Assembly (NCBI RefSeq): GCF_001886185.1
Contig: NZ_JXLA01000008.1
Span: forward strand, 3,752-67,751
Length of the DNA stretch: 64,000 bases
Reading direction: 5' to 3'
Source: Enterococcus raffinosus
GTDB taxonomy: Bacteria > Bacillota > Bacilli > Lactobacillales > Enterococcaceae
Both the position numbers and the translations under genes were made by a program. Under the pieces are notes generated by a model. The model searched no databases, was not told the origin of the DNA, and saw nothing but the letters and a program-made list of their open reading frames with translations. Below, in pieces: positions 24,158 to 33,029 of the stretch; the first letter of the stretch is position 1; every line of letters begins with the position of its first letter.

Positions 24158-24946
24158 ATGGAAGAAACAATCAGCTTAGAAGAATTATTTCAAGTATTAA
24201 AAAAGAAAGCCTTACTGATTCTGATGACAACCATTGCCGGCATCGGTCTTGCGGCAGTCGTTACCTTTTTCTTGATTACGCCTAAGTACGATTCAGCCGC
24301 ACAGCTGATCGTGCAAAACAATCAATCAGAAGGAACCAATACGAATCTGCAGAATGATATCAATGGCAATGTATTACTGATCAATACATATAAGGACATG
24401 ATCAAAGGGGATATCGTTATCGACGCGGTTCAAAAGGAGCTGCAAAGTGAATACCAGTACAGCTATAGCAACGCGGAATTAAAAGACATGATCGAAGTGG
24501 AGCAGGCGCAGAACTCGCAAATGTTCCAAATTGTCGCGACCTCACCGGAACCACGTAAAGCGGCAACGATCGCCAATGTTACAGCGACTACCTTCCAAGA
24601 AAAAGCGGAAGATGTATTAGCGGTCAACAAAGTAACGATCACCTCCAAAGGGGTCGTGCCGTCTAAGGCCGTTTTTCCAAACAATAAGCTGAACCTGTTG
24701 ATCGGCGCAGTCGTAGGTCTAATGCTCGGTGTCGGCCTTGCATTCCTTACAGAGCTGCTAGATAAGACCGTAAAAGATGAACGCTTTATCATTGAAGCAC
24801 TAGAGTTGCCAATCCTTGGTCAGGTATCTGAGATAAGCAAAAAAGAATTGTTTGAAAATCGCGGAGCCGCACCGACTCCACAACAAAACCAAAACGACAA
24901 ACGAGGGACACGAACAGTGCCGACTCGTAATCGAAAACGTGTGTAA
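24158..24946 (+). CDS. Wzz/CpsC-like polysaccharide co-polymerase, module A
   Basis: 262 residues from the ATG at 24158, matching the module B start. Two transmembrane helices (about 22-42 and 172-192) flank an extracytoplasmic domain; KYDSAAQLIVQN is typical of the Wzz domain and the cytoplasmic tail ends in basic residues. It acts with the CpsD kinase to control polymer length and export. It is contiguous with cpsD-like and cpsB-like genes. Confidence 0.9.
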   Translation: MEETISLEELFQVLKKKALLILMTTIAGIGLAAVVTFFLITPKYDSAAQLIVQNNQSEGTNTNLQNDINGNVLLINTYKDMIKGDIVIDAVQKELQSEYQYSYSNAELKDMIEVEQAQNSQMFQIVATSPEPRKAATIANVTATTFQEKAEDVLAVNKVTITSKGVVPSKAVFPNNKLNLLIGAVVGLMLGVGLAFLTELLDKTVKDERFIIEALELPILGQVSEISKKELFENRGAAPTPQQNQNDKRGTRTVPTRNRKRV

Positions 24947-24959
24947 GGGGAACAGTTAG

Positions 24960-25718
24960 ATGGCGAAAAAGAAACAAGCAATCACACCAGTGGATTTGAT
25001 CACGGCGATCAATCCCTTCTCAACCGCAGCTGAGCAATACCGTAAGATTCGGACCAATATCGAGTTTTCTTCAGCAGATAAGAAAATCAAATCCCTTGTT
25101 GTAACATCCTCGGGCCCTTCAGAAGGAAAGACAACAACAGCCTCTAATTTGGCAGTTGTGTTCGCCAATGCAGGCAGCCGAGTGGTGTTAGTCGATGCCG
25201 ATTTGAGAAAACCAAATATCGCATTGAGCTTTAAGGTGCCTAATGTGAACGGTCTAAGCAACTATCTAACAGAAGGCAATGCGGCTCATGCCAGCTTCTT
25301 GACAGAAACTGACGTGGAGAACGTCTATCTGACACAAGGCAATACACAAATTGGCAGCAGACTGATCGAAACAAAAATCGAGAATCTATACCTGATGCCA
25401 AGTGGACCTACACCGCCCAATCCATCTGAGTTATTAAGCTCAAAACGGATGCAGGAGCTGGTGGATACATTAACGGAGTCCTTTGATCTAGTCATCTTTG
25501 ACATGCCGCCTGTAGTGACAGTGACAGATGCGCAAATCATGTCCTCTTACGTTGACGGAACGATCTTAGTCGTTCGTGAACGCAAGACCAATAAACAAGC
25601 CATTCTTGAAGCAAAGAAATTATTGGATATGGTCAAAGCCAAAATTATCGGAGTCGTCTATAACGGTAAGAAGCAAGGGGAAGACTCTTATTACTATTAT
25701 GGAACGGAAGGGAAGTAA
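24960..25718 (+). CDS. CpsD-like bacterial tyrosine kinase
   Basis: 252 residues. Walker A is SSGPSEGKTTT (about 50-60), Walker A' VVLVDADLRKPN (about 75-86), Walker B LVIFDMPP, and the C-terminus carries a tyrosine cluster SYYYYG (Y244-Y247) for autophosphorylation. It is the cytoplasmic kinase partner of the CpsC-like protein and is dephosphorylated by the CpsB-like protein. There is no copy in module B, so both Wzz proteins may share it. Confidence 0.93.
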   Translation: MAKKKQAITPVDLITAINPFSTAAEQYRKIRTNIEFSSADKKIKSLVVTSSGPSEGKTTTASNLAVVFANAGSRVVLVDADLRKPNIALSFKVPNVNGLSNYLTEGNAAHASFLTETDVENVYLTQGNTQIGSRLIETKIENLYLMPSGPTPPNPSELLSSKRMQELVDTLTESFDLVIFDMPPVVTVTDAQIMSSYVDGTILVVRERKTNKQAILEAKKLLDMVKAKIIGVVYNGKKQGEDSYYYYGTEGK

Positions 25719-25729
25719 GGGATCACGAA

Positions 25730-26473
25730 ATGATTGATCTACACAGTCATATCTTGCCAGGTGTGGATGATGGCGCACAGACATTAGAGGACAGTCTTGA
25801 AATGGCTCGAAAGGCGATCAGTCAAGGCATCACTCATCTAATGTGTACACCGCATCATAACAACGGAAAGTATAACAATCCAGCAGATAAAATCATTCGA
25901 GAGGTCGCGAACCTGCAAGGAGAACTCGATAAGCGCGGACTAGACTTAACGCTGCTTGAAGGACAGGAAGTCAGATTGACCGAATTCCTCTTAACGGCAA
26001 TTCAGCGAGATGAAATCTTGTTTACCGATTTGGATAATACCTATCTTTTGATTGAATTTCCGACAAATGAGGTGCCCATCTATGCGGAGCAGGTCTTCTA
26101 CCAGCTACTTAATAGAGGACAGGTTCCTGTCATTGTTCACCCAGAAAGAAACGCAGTCTTTCGAGAAGAACCGAATCGATTGGTTTCTTTTCTTGAAATG
26201 GGCACACTAACTCAACTGACCGCACCAAGTATCGTGGGAATCTTCGGTAGCGATATTCAACAGACGGCCAGACAAATGCTAGAGCATAACATGCTGTATA
26301 TGGTCGCTTCCGATGCACACAATTTGCGGCATCGTACCTTTTTAATGAAGGAAGCATACAAAGAAATCGAGAAAATCGGTGGAAAAGAAATGGTCGAAGC
26401 CATGCAGCAAATGGCGAAAGACCTAGTAAATGGGGATCCGGTCACTCGACCGAAGTATCAGGCAATAAAATGA
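25730..26473 (+). CDS. CpsB-like PHP-family tyrosine phosphatase
   Basis: 247 residues, PHP fold. Metal ligands are visible in MIDLHSHILPGVDDG, CTPHHN, EGQEVRL, VIVHPERN and ASDAHNLRHR. It removes phosphate from CpsD and thereby resets polymerisation. It is twelve bases downstream of the kinase gene and absent from module B. Confidence 0.92.
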   Translation: MIDLHSHILPGVDDGAQTLEDSLEMARKAISQGITHLMCTPHHNNGKYNNPADKIIREVANLQGELDKRGLDLTLLEGQEVRLTEFLLTAIQRDEILFTDLDNTYLLIEFPTNEVPIYAEQVFYQLLNRGQVPVIVHPERNAVFREEPNRLVSFLEMGTLTQLTAPSIVGIFGSDIQQTARQMLEHNMLYMVASDAHNLRHRTFLMKEAYKEIEKIGGKEMVEAMQQMAKDLVNGDPVTRPKYQAIK

Positions 26474-26518
26474 ATCATGTGTCAAAGACTTTATCAATAG
26501 TTTGTGGGGGGATTAACT

Positions 26519-27235
26519 ATGAAAAGCGAGAAGACTTTTGGGGATGTGGATGGTTTGGATAATAAAAACTTTCCTAATCAGGGACACTCCAAGTTGGTTT
26601 GGCTAGATAAGGAAAAAATAGACAATCAAAAAGGCTATGATTTCTTCAAAAGAATCATCGACCTTGTTTTAGGCTGCCTAGGGCTCGTTTTTATCTCCCC
26701 TATCCTATTGTGGGTTGCCTATAAAATACATAAAGAAGACCCAAATGCGTCAGTCATATTCAAGCAACAACGCGTTGGACGAAACGGAAAGCTATTCACT
26801 ATGTATAAGTTCCGTTCGATGTGTTCAAACGCCGAAGAACAACTAGAAGAGCTGCTTGATAAAAACGAATTAAGAGGCGCTATGTTCAAAATCAAGGAAG
26901 ATCCAAGAATTACAGAGTTCGGTAAGTTTATTCGTCGAACGAGCTTAGATGAATTACCACAATTACTCAATGTCATCAAAGGTGATATGAGTCTGATTGG
27001 CCCAAGACCGCCATTGCAGAGAGAAGTTGCTGAATATACACAGTATGATATGCAGCGATTATTAGTAAAACCAGGTTGTTCTGGATTATGGCAAGTAAGC
27101 GGGCGAAATGATGTTCATTTTGAAGAAATGGTCGAGTTTGATATTGACTATATACAAAAACGAGGTATTCGATATGATATTTCGTTGATTATTAAAACTG
27201 TAAAAATAATGATTAAGCCGGATGGGGCGTATTGA
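26519..27235 (+). CDS. Undecaprenyl-phosphate sugar phosphotransferase (priming GT), module A
   Basis: 238 residues from the ATG at 26519, supported by the same start in module B. One transmembrane hairpin (about residues 42-63) is followed by the bacterial sugar transferase domain: FKQQRVGRNGKLFTMYKFRS, DELPQLLNVIKGDMSLIGPR, and the PGCSGLWQVSGR motif. It transfers the first sugar-1-phosphate to the lipid carrier and starts each repeat unit. It is the last high-GC gene before the AT-rich glycan cassette. Confidence 0.92.
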   Translation: MKSEKTFGDVDGLDNKNFPNQGHSKLVWLDKEKIDNQKGYDFFKRIIDLVLGCLGLVFISPILLWVAYKIHKEDPNASVIFKQQRVGRNGKLFTMYKFRSMCSNAEEQLEELLDKNELRGAMFKIKEDPRITEFGKFIRRTSLDELPQLLNVIKGDMSLIGPRPPLQREVAEYTQYDMQRLLVKPGCSGLWQVSGRNDVHFEEMVEFDIDYIQKRGIRYDISLIIKTVKIMIKPDGAY

Positions 27236-27253
27236 TTAGGGAAGAGTGTAGTA

Positions 27254-27703
27254 ATGAAAGTATGTTTAGTTGGTTCAAGCGGTGGGCACTTAACCCATTT
27301 ATATCTGTTACGAAAGTTCTGGGAGAAGGAGGATCGCTTTTGGGTCACATTTCAAAAAGAAGATGCTGTAAGTATTTTAAAAGAAGAGCAGATGTATCCT
27401 TGTTATTATCCAACGAATAGAAATTTAAAAAATTTGCTTAAGAATACTTTTCTCGCAATAAAAATTCTAAAGAAGGAAAGACCAGATTTAATTATTTCTT
27501 CAGGTGCAGCTATAGCAGTTCCTTTTTTTTATATAGGAAAATTATTTGGAGCAAAAACAGTTTATATTGAAGTTTTTGATAGAATAGATAAGCCAACTTT
27601 GACAGGAAAGTTAGTATATCCTATAACAGATAAGTTTATTGTTCAATGGGAAGAAATGAAAAAAGTTTATCCTAAAGCAATAAATTTAGGAGGGATTTTT
27701 TAA
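27254..27703 (+). CDS. Alg14/Cps14F-like glycosyltransferase accessory subunit
   Basis: 149 residues with the Alg14 N-terminus MKVCLVGSSGGHLTHL. It recruits the catalytic Alg13-like subunit to the membrane to add the second sugar to the priming lipid. Its stop overlaps or abuts the start of the partner at 27703. The gene opens the strongly AT-rich section of the locus, consistent with the variable serotype-specific cassette. Confidence 0.88.
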   Translation: MKVCLVGSSGGHLTHLYLLRKFWEKEDRFWVTFQKEDAVSILKEEQMYPCYYPTNRNLKNLLKNTFLAIKILKKERPDLIISSGAAIAVPFFYIGKLFGAKTVYIEVFDRIDKPTLTGKLVYPITDKFIVQWEEMKKVYPKAINLGGIF

Positions 27704-28197
27704 TGATTTTTGTAACTGTTGGAACCCATGAGCAACAATTTAATAGATTAATTGAAGAAGTAGATAGCTTAATTAAAAAAGAGGTAATTAAAGATAAGGT
27801 TATAATGCAAACTGGATACTGTACGTATACTCCTCACTTCTGTGAATACAAAAAATATTTTTCTTATAGTGAAATGGAAAGATATTTTAGGGATGCAGAT
27901 AAGGTAGTATGTCACGGTGGTCCTTCAACTTTTATGAGTGTCATTAACCAAGGGAAAATTCCAATTGTTGTTCCTAGACTTTTGGAATATGAAGAACATG
28001 TAAATAATCATCAATTAGAGTTTGCTCGAAAGGTTAGAGAAAGAGGCTATCCGATTCTTCTAGTGGAAAATATTTTAGAATTAAAAAAATACTTGTTTGA
28101 AATTGATATTAATATTAAAAAGAACATCAATGAATACAAGGTAACAAGCAATAATGTAAAATTTGTAACAGATTTCATTGATCTTCTTAAAAACTAG
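27703..28197 (+). CDS. Alg13/Cps14G-like glycosyltransferase catalytic subunit
   Basis: 164 residues, GT28 C-terminal fold: MIFVTVGTHEQQFNRLI at the start, CHGGPSTFMSVINQGKIPIVVPRL in the UDP-sugar site. It forms a two-protein transferase with the preceding gene. Cps14F/G-type pairs in streptococci add galactose to a lipid-linked glucose; the sugar here is not deducible. Confidence 0.88.
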   Translation: MIFVTVGTHEQQFNRLIEEVDSLIKKEVIKDKVIMQTGYCTYTPHFCEYKKYFSYSEMERYFRDADKVVCHGGPSTFMSVINQGKIPIVVPRLLEYEEHVNNHQLEFARKVRERGYPILLVENILELKKYLFEIDINIKKNINEYKVTSNNVKFVTDFIDLLKN

Positions 28198-28210
28198 GGG
28201 GAAAGATAAT

Positions 28211-28780
28211 ATGAACTCCAAATTCAAATATGACTATTTCAGAGTACGGGGTTTTTTTCCTAAAGGTAGTAAAGCTAAGATTGATATTTTTACAAAAAGT
28301 AGACTTATGTATATGTACATCGCAAGAGCAGCAGAAGGAAAAAAAGTAAGAAATAGACTCTTCAAACTGATTCTAAAAGTATATGGGCGAAAATTTGGAC
28401 TTGAGTTTCAGACTGATAACATAGGTGTTGGATTTTCTATGGGTCATGCATTTTGTATTACGATAAATGATTATGCTCAGATTGGCAATAATTGTTCAAT
28501 AGCGAAGGGAGCAACAATTGGACAAACTGCTAGTGATTTTGGTGAAGACAATATTAAAGCTCCTATTATTGGAAATGAAGTTTGGATTGGAGTAAATGCC
28601 ACAATAGTTGGAGATGTCAAGATAGGTAACAATGTATTAATAGCTCCAAATGCCTATGTAAATTTTGATGTACCTAGCAATAGTGTTGTTATTGGAAATC
28701 CTGGGGAAATACACAAGAAAGAAAATGCGACTGATTTATATATTATAAATAAGATAAAACCTGGAGTTGAAGAACTTTGA
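28211..28780 (+). CDS. Left-handed beta-helix acyltransferase (serine-acetyltransferase-like)
   Basis: 189 residues from the ATG at 28211 (GGGGGAAAG upstream). The hexapeptide repeat region (about residues 80-175: GNNCSIAKGATIG, GNEVWIGVNATIVGDVKIGNNVLIAPNAYV, VIGNPGEI) marks an acetyl- or acyl-CoA transferase, probably decorating the polysaccharide. The next gene starts inside its stop codon. Confidence 0.8.
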   Translation: MNSKFKYDYFRVRGFFPKGSKAKIDIFTKSRLMYMYIARAAEGKKVRNRLFKLILKVYGRKFGLEFQTDNIGVGFSMGHAFCITINDYAQIGNNCSIAKGATIGQTASDFGEDNIKAPIIGNEVWIGVNATIVGDVKIGNNVLIAPNAYVNFDVPSNSVVIGNPGEIHKKENATDLYIINKIKPGVEEL

Positions 28781-29538
28781 TACCAAAAAGAATACATTAT
28801 TGTTGGTTCGGAAATAAGCCAATACCCGATTCTGTAAAGAAATGTATTATGTCATGGAAAATAAATTGCCCTGAGTATGAAATTATTCGATGGGATGAAT
28901 CTAATTATGATATAAATAAAATTACTTTTATCAAAGAAGCATATCAAGCAAAGAAATACGCATTTGTCTCTGATTATGCACGTTTAGATATTATTTATAA
29001 TAATGGAGGATTTTACCTAGATACAGATGTTGAACTTATTAAAAGTCTTGATAGATTTTGTGAGGATAAGTGTTTTATGGGATGCGAATTACCTGGAAAA
29101 GTTGCTACGGGGCTAGGCTTTGGAGCTACAAAGGGGAGTACTATACTAAAAAGAAATATGGATATTTACGAAAAATCTTCATTCTACGAGAATGGACATC
29201 AAAATAGCATTACCTGTGTAGAATACACCAGTAATTTGCTCTTAGAATATGGACTTAAAAAATCCAGAGATATTCAATATTTAGATTCGGGGAATATTAC
29301 TATCTATCCTACTGAATTTTTTTGTCCTTATAATATGATAACTAAAAAAACAACGATTACTAATAATACTTATTCTATTCACCACTATGATGCTACTTGG
29401 TATAGTGAAAATATTCTACTTAAAAAGTGGAAAAAAATGATTTTACCAATGAAAGTTTATCTTAAAAGAATCGTAAATTCTCTTTTTGGAGAAGGTATAT
29501 ACGAAAAAATAAGAAATAGTTTAAAGAGGGATTTATGA
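28777..29538 (+). CDS. GT32-type glycosyltransferase with DXD motif
   Basis: 253 residues starting at TTG overlapping the previous stop. IPKRIHYCWFGNKPIP and AFVSDYARLDIIYNNGGFYLDTDVEL are hallmarks of the DXD-containing sugar-binding family of capsular glycosyltransferases. It transfers a sugar from a nucleotide donor to the lipid-linked repeat unit in the cytoplasm. It overlaps the next gene by four bases. Confidence 0.88.
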   Translation: MIPKRIHYCWFGNKPIPDSVKKCIMSWKINCPEYEIIRWDESNYDINKITFIKEAYQAKKYAFVSDYARLDIIYNNGGFYLDTDVELIKSLDRFCEDKCFMGCELPGKVATGLGFGATKGSTILKRNMDIYEKSSFYENGHQNSITCVEYTSNLLLEYGLKKSRDIQYLDSGNITIYPTEFFCPYNMITKKTTITNNTYSIHHYDATWYSENILLKKWKKMILPMKVYLKRIVNSLFGEGIYEKIRNSLKRDL

Positions 29539-30626
29539 AAAAATATGGGATTTTAACATTTCAAAATACAATAAATTACGGTGCAGAACTTCAAATATAT
29601 GCTCTTTATAATACTTTAAATAGTATGGGATTAAATATACGAATTATTCAATATTATAACGATAATATTGAAAAAAATGAATTTCCGAAATTATTAGATA
29701 ACTTATCAATGAAGAAACTTCTTTACTATATAGTTAGGTCCTTTACTACTAGAAATAAAAAAAAATCTTTCCGTAAATTTGAAGATGATTATCTTTTGTA
29801 TTCATCTAATTCATACTGTAAAGACAACTTTTCAAGTCTTTCTGAGGAGTTCGATGCAATTATTGTAGGAAGTGATCAAATTTGGAATACTAATTTGACG
29901 GATGGGGATTTAAACTATTTTTTACCGTTAAAAAATGTAGAGAAATACTCATATGCTGCTAGCTTTGGAGTAGGTAATTATCAACATTTGAATAATGTTG
30001 ATGAAATAGGTAATTTACTTTCTGATTTTAAAGTTATTACATGTCGAGAGTTAGCGGGGAAAGAAATAGTTGAAACAATTAGTCCTAAGTTTGCCTCAGT
30101 AGTTTTAGACCCGACTTTTCTGTTAAGCAAGGAAGAGTGGGAAAAGTTTGGAAATATTAGCAATATTGAGCATGAGAAATATATTTTATTGTACTTTGTA
30201 AAGGACAAAGAGATTTTAAACTTCTCACAAAAGTATGCAGCGGAAAACAATCTAAAAGTAAAATATATCAGTATGAGACCTTTTTCAAAGAGAGGTATTG
30301 AAACTATAAATGATGCTTCACCTAGAGATTTTATTAATCTTATAAGCAATGCAGAAGCTGTAATAGCTGGAAGTTACCATGGATTTATTCTTTCTTTAAA
30401 TTTAAATAAGCCAGTACTTGTTTCTCTAGAGTTAGATCCTAAAAATAAGAATTCACGAATGGAAACTATTTTTGAAATATTTGGAATGGACAAAGAAAAG
30501 CTCATAATAAATTCTAATAACTATGATAAAGACTTCTTCAAAGATTATGAAAAGATTAATGAGCATATTGAGGATTGGAGATTGAAGTCAATAGATATAT
30601 TAAAAGAGGTGCTAGATTATGAATAA
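29535..30626 (+). CDS. Polysaccharide pyruvyl transferase family protein
   Basis: 363 residues. NYGAELQIYALYNTL at the N-terminus, IIVGSDQIWNTNLT in the middle and AGSYHGFILSLNLNKPVL near the end are characteristic of the PF04230 family. It would add a pyruvate ketal from phosphoenolpyruvate to a sugar, giving the polymer negative charge. It overlaps both neighbours by a few bases, so the cassette is one transcript. Very AT-rich. Confidence 0.88.
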   Translation: MKKYGILTFQNTINYGAELQIYALYNTLNSMGLNIRIIQYYNDNIEKNEFPKLLDNLSMKKLLYYIVRSFTTRNKKKSFRKFEDDYLLYSSNSYCKDNFSSLSEEFDAIIVGSDQIWNTNLTDGDLNYFLPLKNVEKYSYAASFGVGNYQHLNNVDEIGNLLSDFKVITCRELAGKEIVETISPKFASVVLDPTFLLSKEEWEKFGNISNIEHEKYILLYFVKDKEILNFSQKYAAENNLKVKYISMRPFSKRGIETINDASPRDFINLISNAEAVIAGSYHGFILSLNLNKPVLVSLELDPKNKNSRMETIFEIFGMDKEKLIINSNNYDKDFFKDYEKINEHIEDWRLKSIDILKEVLDYE

Positions 30627-31641
30627 TAGTGAAACTTTGAAGCTGAAATTCAGAAGAGTTTTACCAACTCCTGTTTTCAGTATTTTATCATACATATATA
30701 AAGTAGTAGAAAGTATAAACTATAATGTACAAGATAATTCATTATTACTTAAAGCATTGAGTAAAAAAAATCTTTCAAAAAGAAATTATTATGAAGTTTT
30801 ATTGAATACACATATTTTAGAGAAGGGGTTAAGCAATAAGGAATTCAGAAGTGGATTTGGGAGAGAAAAAATAAAACGTTTATCTTATGAATTAAATATA
30901 TGTAGAAATGATAGTGGACAACAGAATTTTCCTTATCAGTCAGCTATATCTGTTTTAGCGGAGTATTTAAAGAAACACAATAATGAAAAAGAAGTAAGAT
31001 CATTCTTTGAAAATATTTTTTCTAGGAAAGTTATGAATGATATTGATTTTTATAGTAATAAGAATGAACCTATATCTGGTGTTAATTTAATTAAAAGAAA
31101 GGAACTGGAAATGAAAGTGGGTTCTTTTGAGAGTATAGCTAAAAGTAGATTTTCACTTAGAGAATATGATTTAAAAAAATCGATTAATCCAAATGATCTT
31201 AAATGGGCAGTTGATATTGCAAAATTAGCGCCTTCTTCTTGTAATAGACAACCAATAAAAGCCTATTGTGTTCTTTCTGAAATAAAGATATTGAAAATTA
31301 TGGATAGGCACCATGGAATACAAACAAAACCACAAGGACTCTTCATTATTACAGCGGAGATGTCAGCGTATCCGAATGCAAAGACGCGAAGTCTTCCATA
31401 TGTAGACGGTGGTCTTTTCATGATGGCGCTAAGTTACGCTTTACAAGAAAAATTTTTAGGAAACGTTATTTTAAATGGATGCCTCAGCAGAAAAGATGAA
31501 TTAGAAATAAAAAAAATAATTGACATAGAGGAAACCGAAAGAATAATTGGATTTATGTCTTTTGGTCAAATGGACGAATCAATGTTGGTATGTAAATCTA
31601 GTAGAATTCCTTTAGAAGAAACTTTAAAATTCGTAGACTAA
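30619..31641 (+). CDS. Nitroreductase-like flavoprotein within the glycan cassette
   Basis: 340 residues. The N-terminal 165 residues are unfamiliar (YYEVLLNTHILEKGLSNKEFR). The C-terminal half is nitroreductase-like: SRFSLREYD, AKLAPSSCNRQP and GGLFMMALSYALQEKFLG. Such proteins recur beside pyruvyl transferases in polysaccharide loci, but their reaction is unknown to me; a redox change to a sugar or its acceptor is one option. It overlaps the pyruvyl transferase gene by eight bases. Confidence 0.8.
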   Translation: MNNSETLKLKFRRVLPTPVFSILSYIYKVVESINYNVQDNSLLLKALSKKNLSKRNYYEVLLNTHILEKGLSNKEFRSGFGREKIKRLSYELNICRNDSGQQNFPYQSAISVLAEYLKKHNNEKEVRSFFENIFSRKVMNDIDFYSNKNEPISGVNLIKRKELEMKVGSFESIAKSRFSLREYDLKKSINPNDLKWAVDIAKLAPSSCNRQPIKAYCVLSEIKILKIMDRHHGIQTKPQGLFIITAEMSAYPNAKTRSLPYVDGGLFMMALSYALQEKFLGNVILNGCLSRKDELEIKKIIDIEETERIIGFMSFGQMDESMLVCKSSRIPLEETLKFVD

Positions 31642-31658
31642 GATATTGTGAGGATAAA

Positions 31659-32858
31659 ATGTTTAAATTAAATAATTATAGAGGCTTATCAGTTGTTGAT
31701 ACATTACCAATACTTTTATTGTTTTATTCATTATTCGAAGTTTTATCTAGTAGTAAATATGACGACTATATAAATTTCGGTTTTGCTAAATTACTACTTA
31801 TGGTTACGATTTTTTGTACAACCATTATTCTTTTTATACCTAAAAAATTTCCAGCTAAAATTTTTTTCAGTATAGTATTAGTTATGTGTCTAATTTTAGT
31901 ATCATCCTTGATTAGCCAAACAATGATTCTTGTTTTAAATAGTTCTCTCATAATTGCTACAGTGTATAATGAAAAGTATATTAATACTTTTAGTAAATTT
32001 ATTTTTGGGGGATTACTATTGGGAATGATACTAGTTCTAGTAGGATTCTTATTTGGTATTTTACCAGATGTAACTACCTTCGAACATGGAACTATCCGAC
32101 ACTCTTTAGGCTACAAAATCCCTCCTAACATGTCAAATTTTTATTTAGGACTTTTGGCGAATTTCATTTACATAAATAAAGAAAAACCTAAGCATATTTG
32201 GAATCTCTTGTTACTCATTCCTTCATTTGAAATATCGAAATATACAGATGGGCGTGCTTCATTTTATTGCACATTATTGTTAGTTTTCTTTACATTAGTT
32301 TCCGATATTGTTCAGAAAAAGCTTTTTGATATTTCTAAAATACTATATTATCTTACGTCTATAGCCGGCATTACGATTATAGTATTAAGTGTCTATGATG
32401 CTGTTTTCTTTTTTTCTAATCCAATATTACAACAAATTGATTATTTTTTTACAGGAAGACTTAAATGGTTTGCCATTGCATGGAGAGAGTATCCAATAAA
32501 TTTATTTGGAAATAATGTATCCTACAATATAAATGGCCCAGAAAATGGAATTATCCTAGATAATGTTTTTTTAACAATCTTATTGAGACATGGAATATTA
32601 ATCTTCTTGATGTGTGTAATCATAATCGGTAAGCTTCTTAAACATTTGAAAAATAATAAAGAAGTGGTAGTTCTCAGTATATGGTTTGTCATCTTTATAA
32701 ACTCAGCTGTTTCTGCATCATGGATGCCAATTTGGAAATCAATTGTTTTACTCCAGATAGCACAAATGATTGCTGAAAAATGTAAACCTCAAAAAGAATT
32801 GGACAATAACTTCCGTTCTTATCAGCTTCGAGCATGGGAAAAAGAAAAGTTGGACTAA
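31659..32858 (+). CDS. Wzy-like polysaccharide polymerase
   Basis: 399 residues with about ten transmembrane helices and a larger extracytoplasmic loop in the second half (GNNVSYNINGPENGIILDN). This is the pattern of O-antigen/capsule polymerases, which have little sequence conservation. It lies between glycan-modifying genes and the Wzx flippase, the usual place. It would join repeat units on the outer face of the membrane. A hairpin terminator follows. Confidence 0.8.
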   Translation: MFKLNNYRGLSVVDTLPILLLFYSLFEVLSSSKYDDYINFGFAKLLLMVTIFCTTIILFIPKKFPAKIFFSIVLVMCLILVSSLISQTMILVLNSSLIIATVYNEKYINTFSKFIFGGLLLGMILVLVGFLFGILPDVTTFEHGTIRHSLGYKIPPNMSNFYLGLLANFIYINKEKPKHIWNLLLLIPSFEISKYTDGRASFYCTLLLVFFTLVSDIVQKKLFDISKILYYLTSIAGITIIVLSVYDAVFFFSNPILQQIDYFFTGRLKWFAIAWREYPINLFGNNVSYNINGPENGIILDNVFLTILLRHGILIFLMCVIIIGKLLKHLKNNKEVVVLSIWFVIFINSAVSASWMPIWKSIVLLQIAQMIAEKCKPQKELDNNFRSYQLRAWEKEKLD

Positions 32859-32862
32859 ACTA

Positions 32863-32905
32863 AGTAATATACTTAGCTGAAAAAGTGAGTATATTACTTT
32901 TTCTA
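32863..32905 (+). terminator. Hairpin terminator between wzy-like and wzx-like genes
   Basis: Arms AAGTAATATACT (32863-32874) and AGTATATTACTT (32888-32899), followed by a short T-rich tail. It may be partial, since the downstream genes appear to belong to the same locus. Confidence 0.65.
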
Positions 32906-33029
32906 TTATTTTTTAACTTCGAATAGAAATAATCTTGAAAAGTCATTTGGTTTGACGACTCTTTAAACAATTTTTTAAAATACAAGATTTTATTACTAAA
33001 AATCTTATATTTTATTAGAGGGGAAATAT

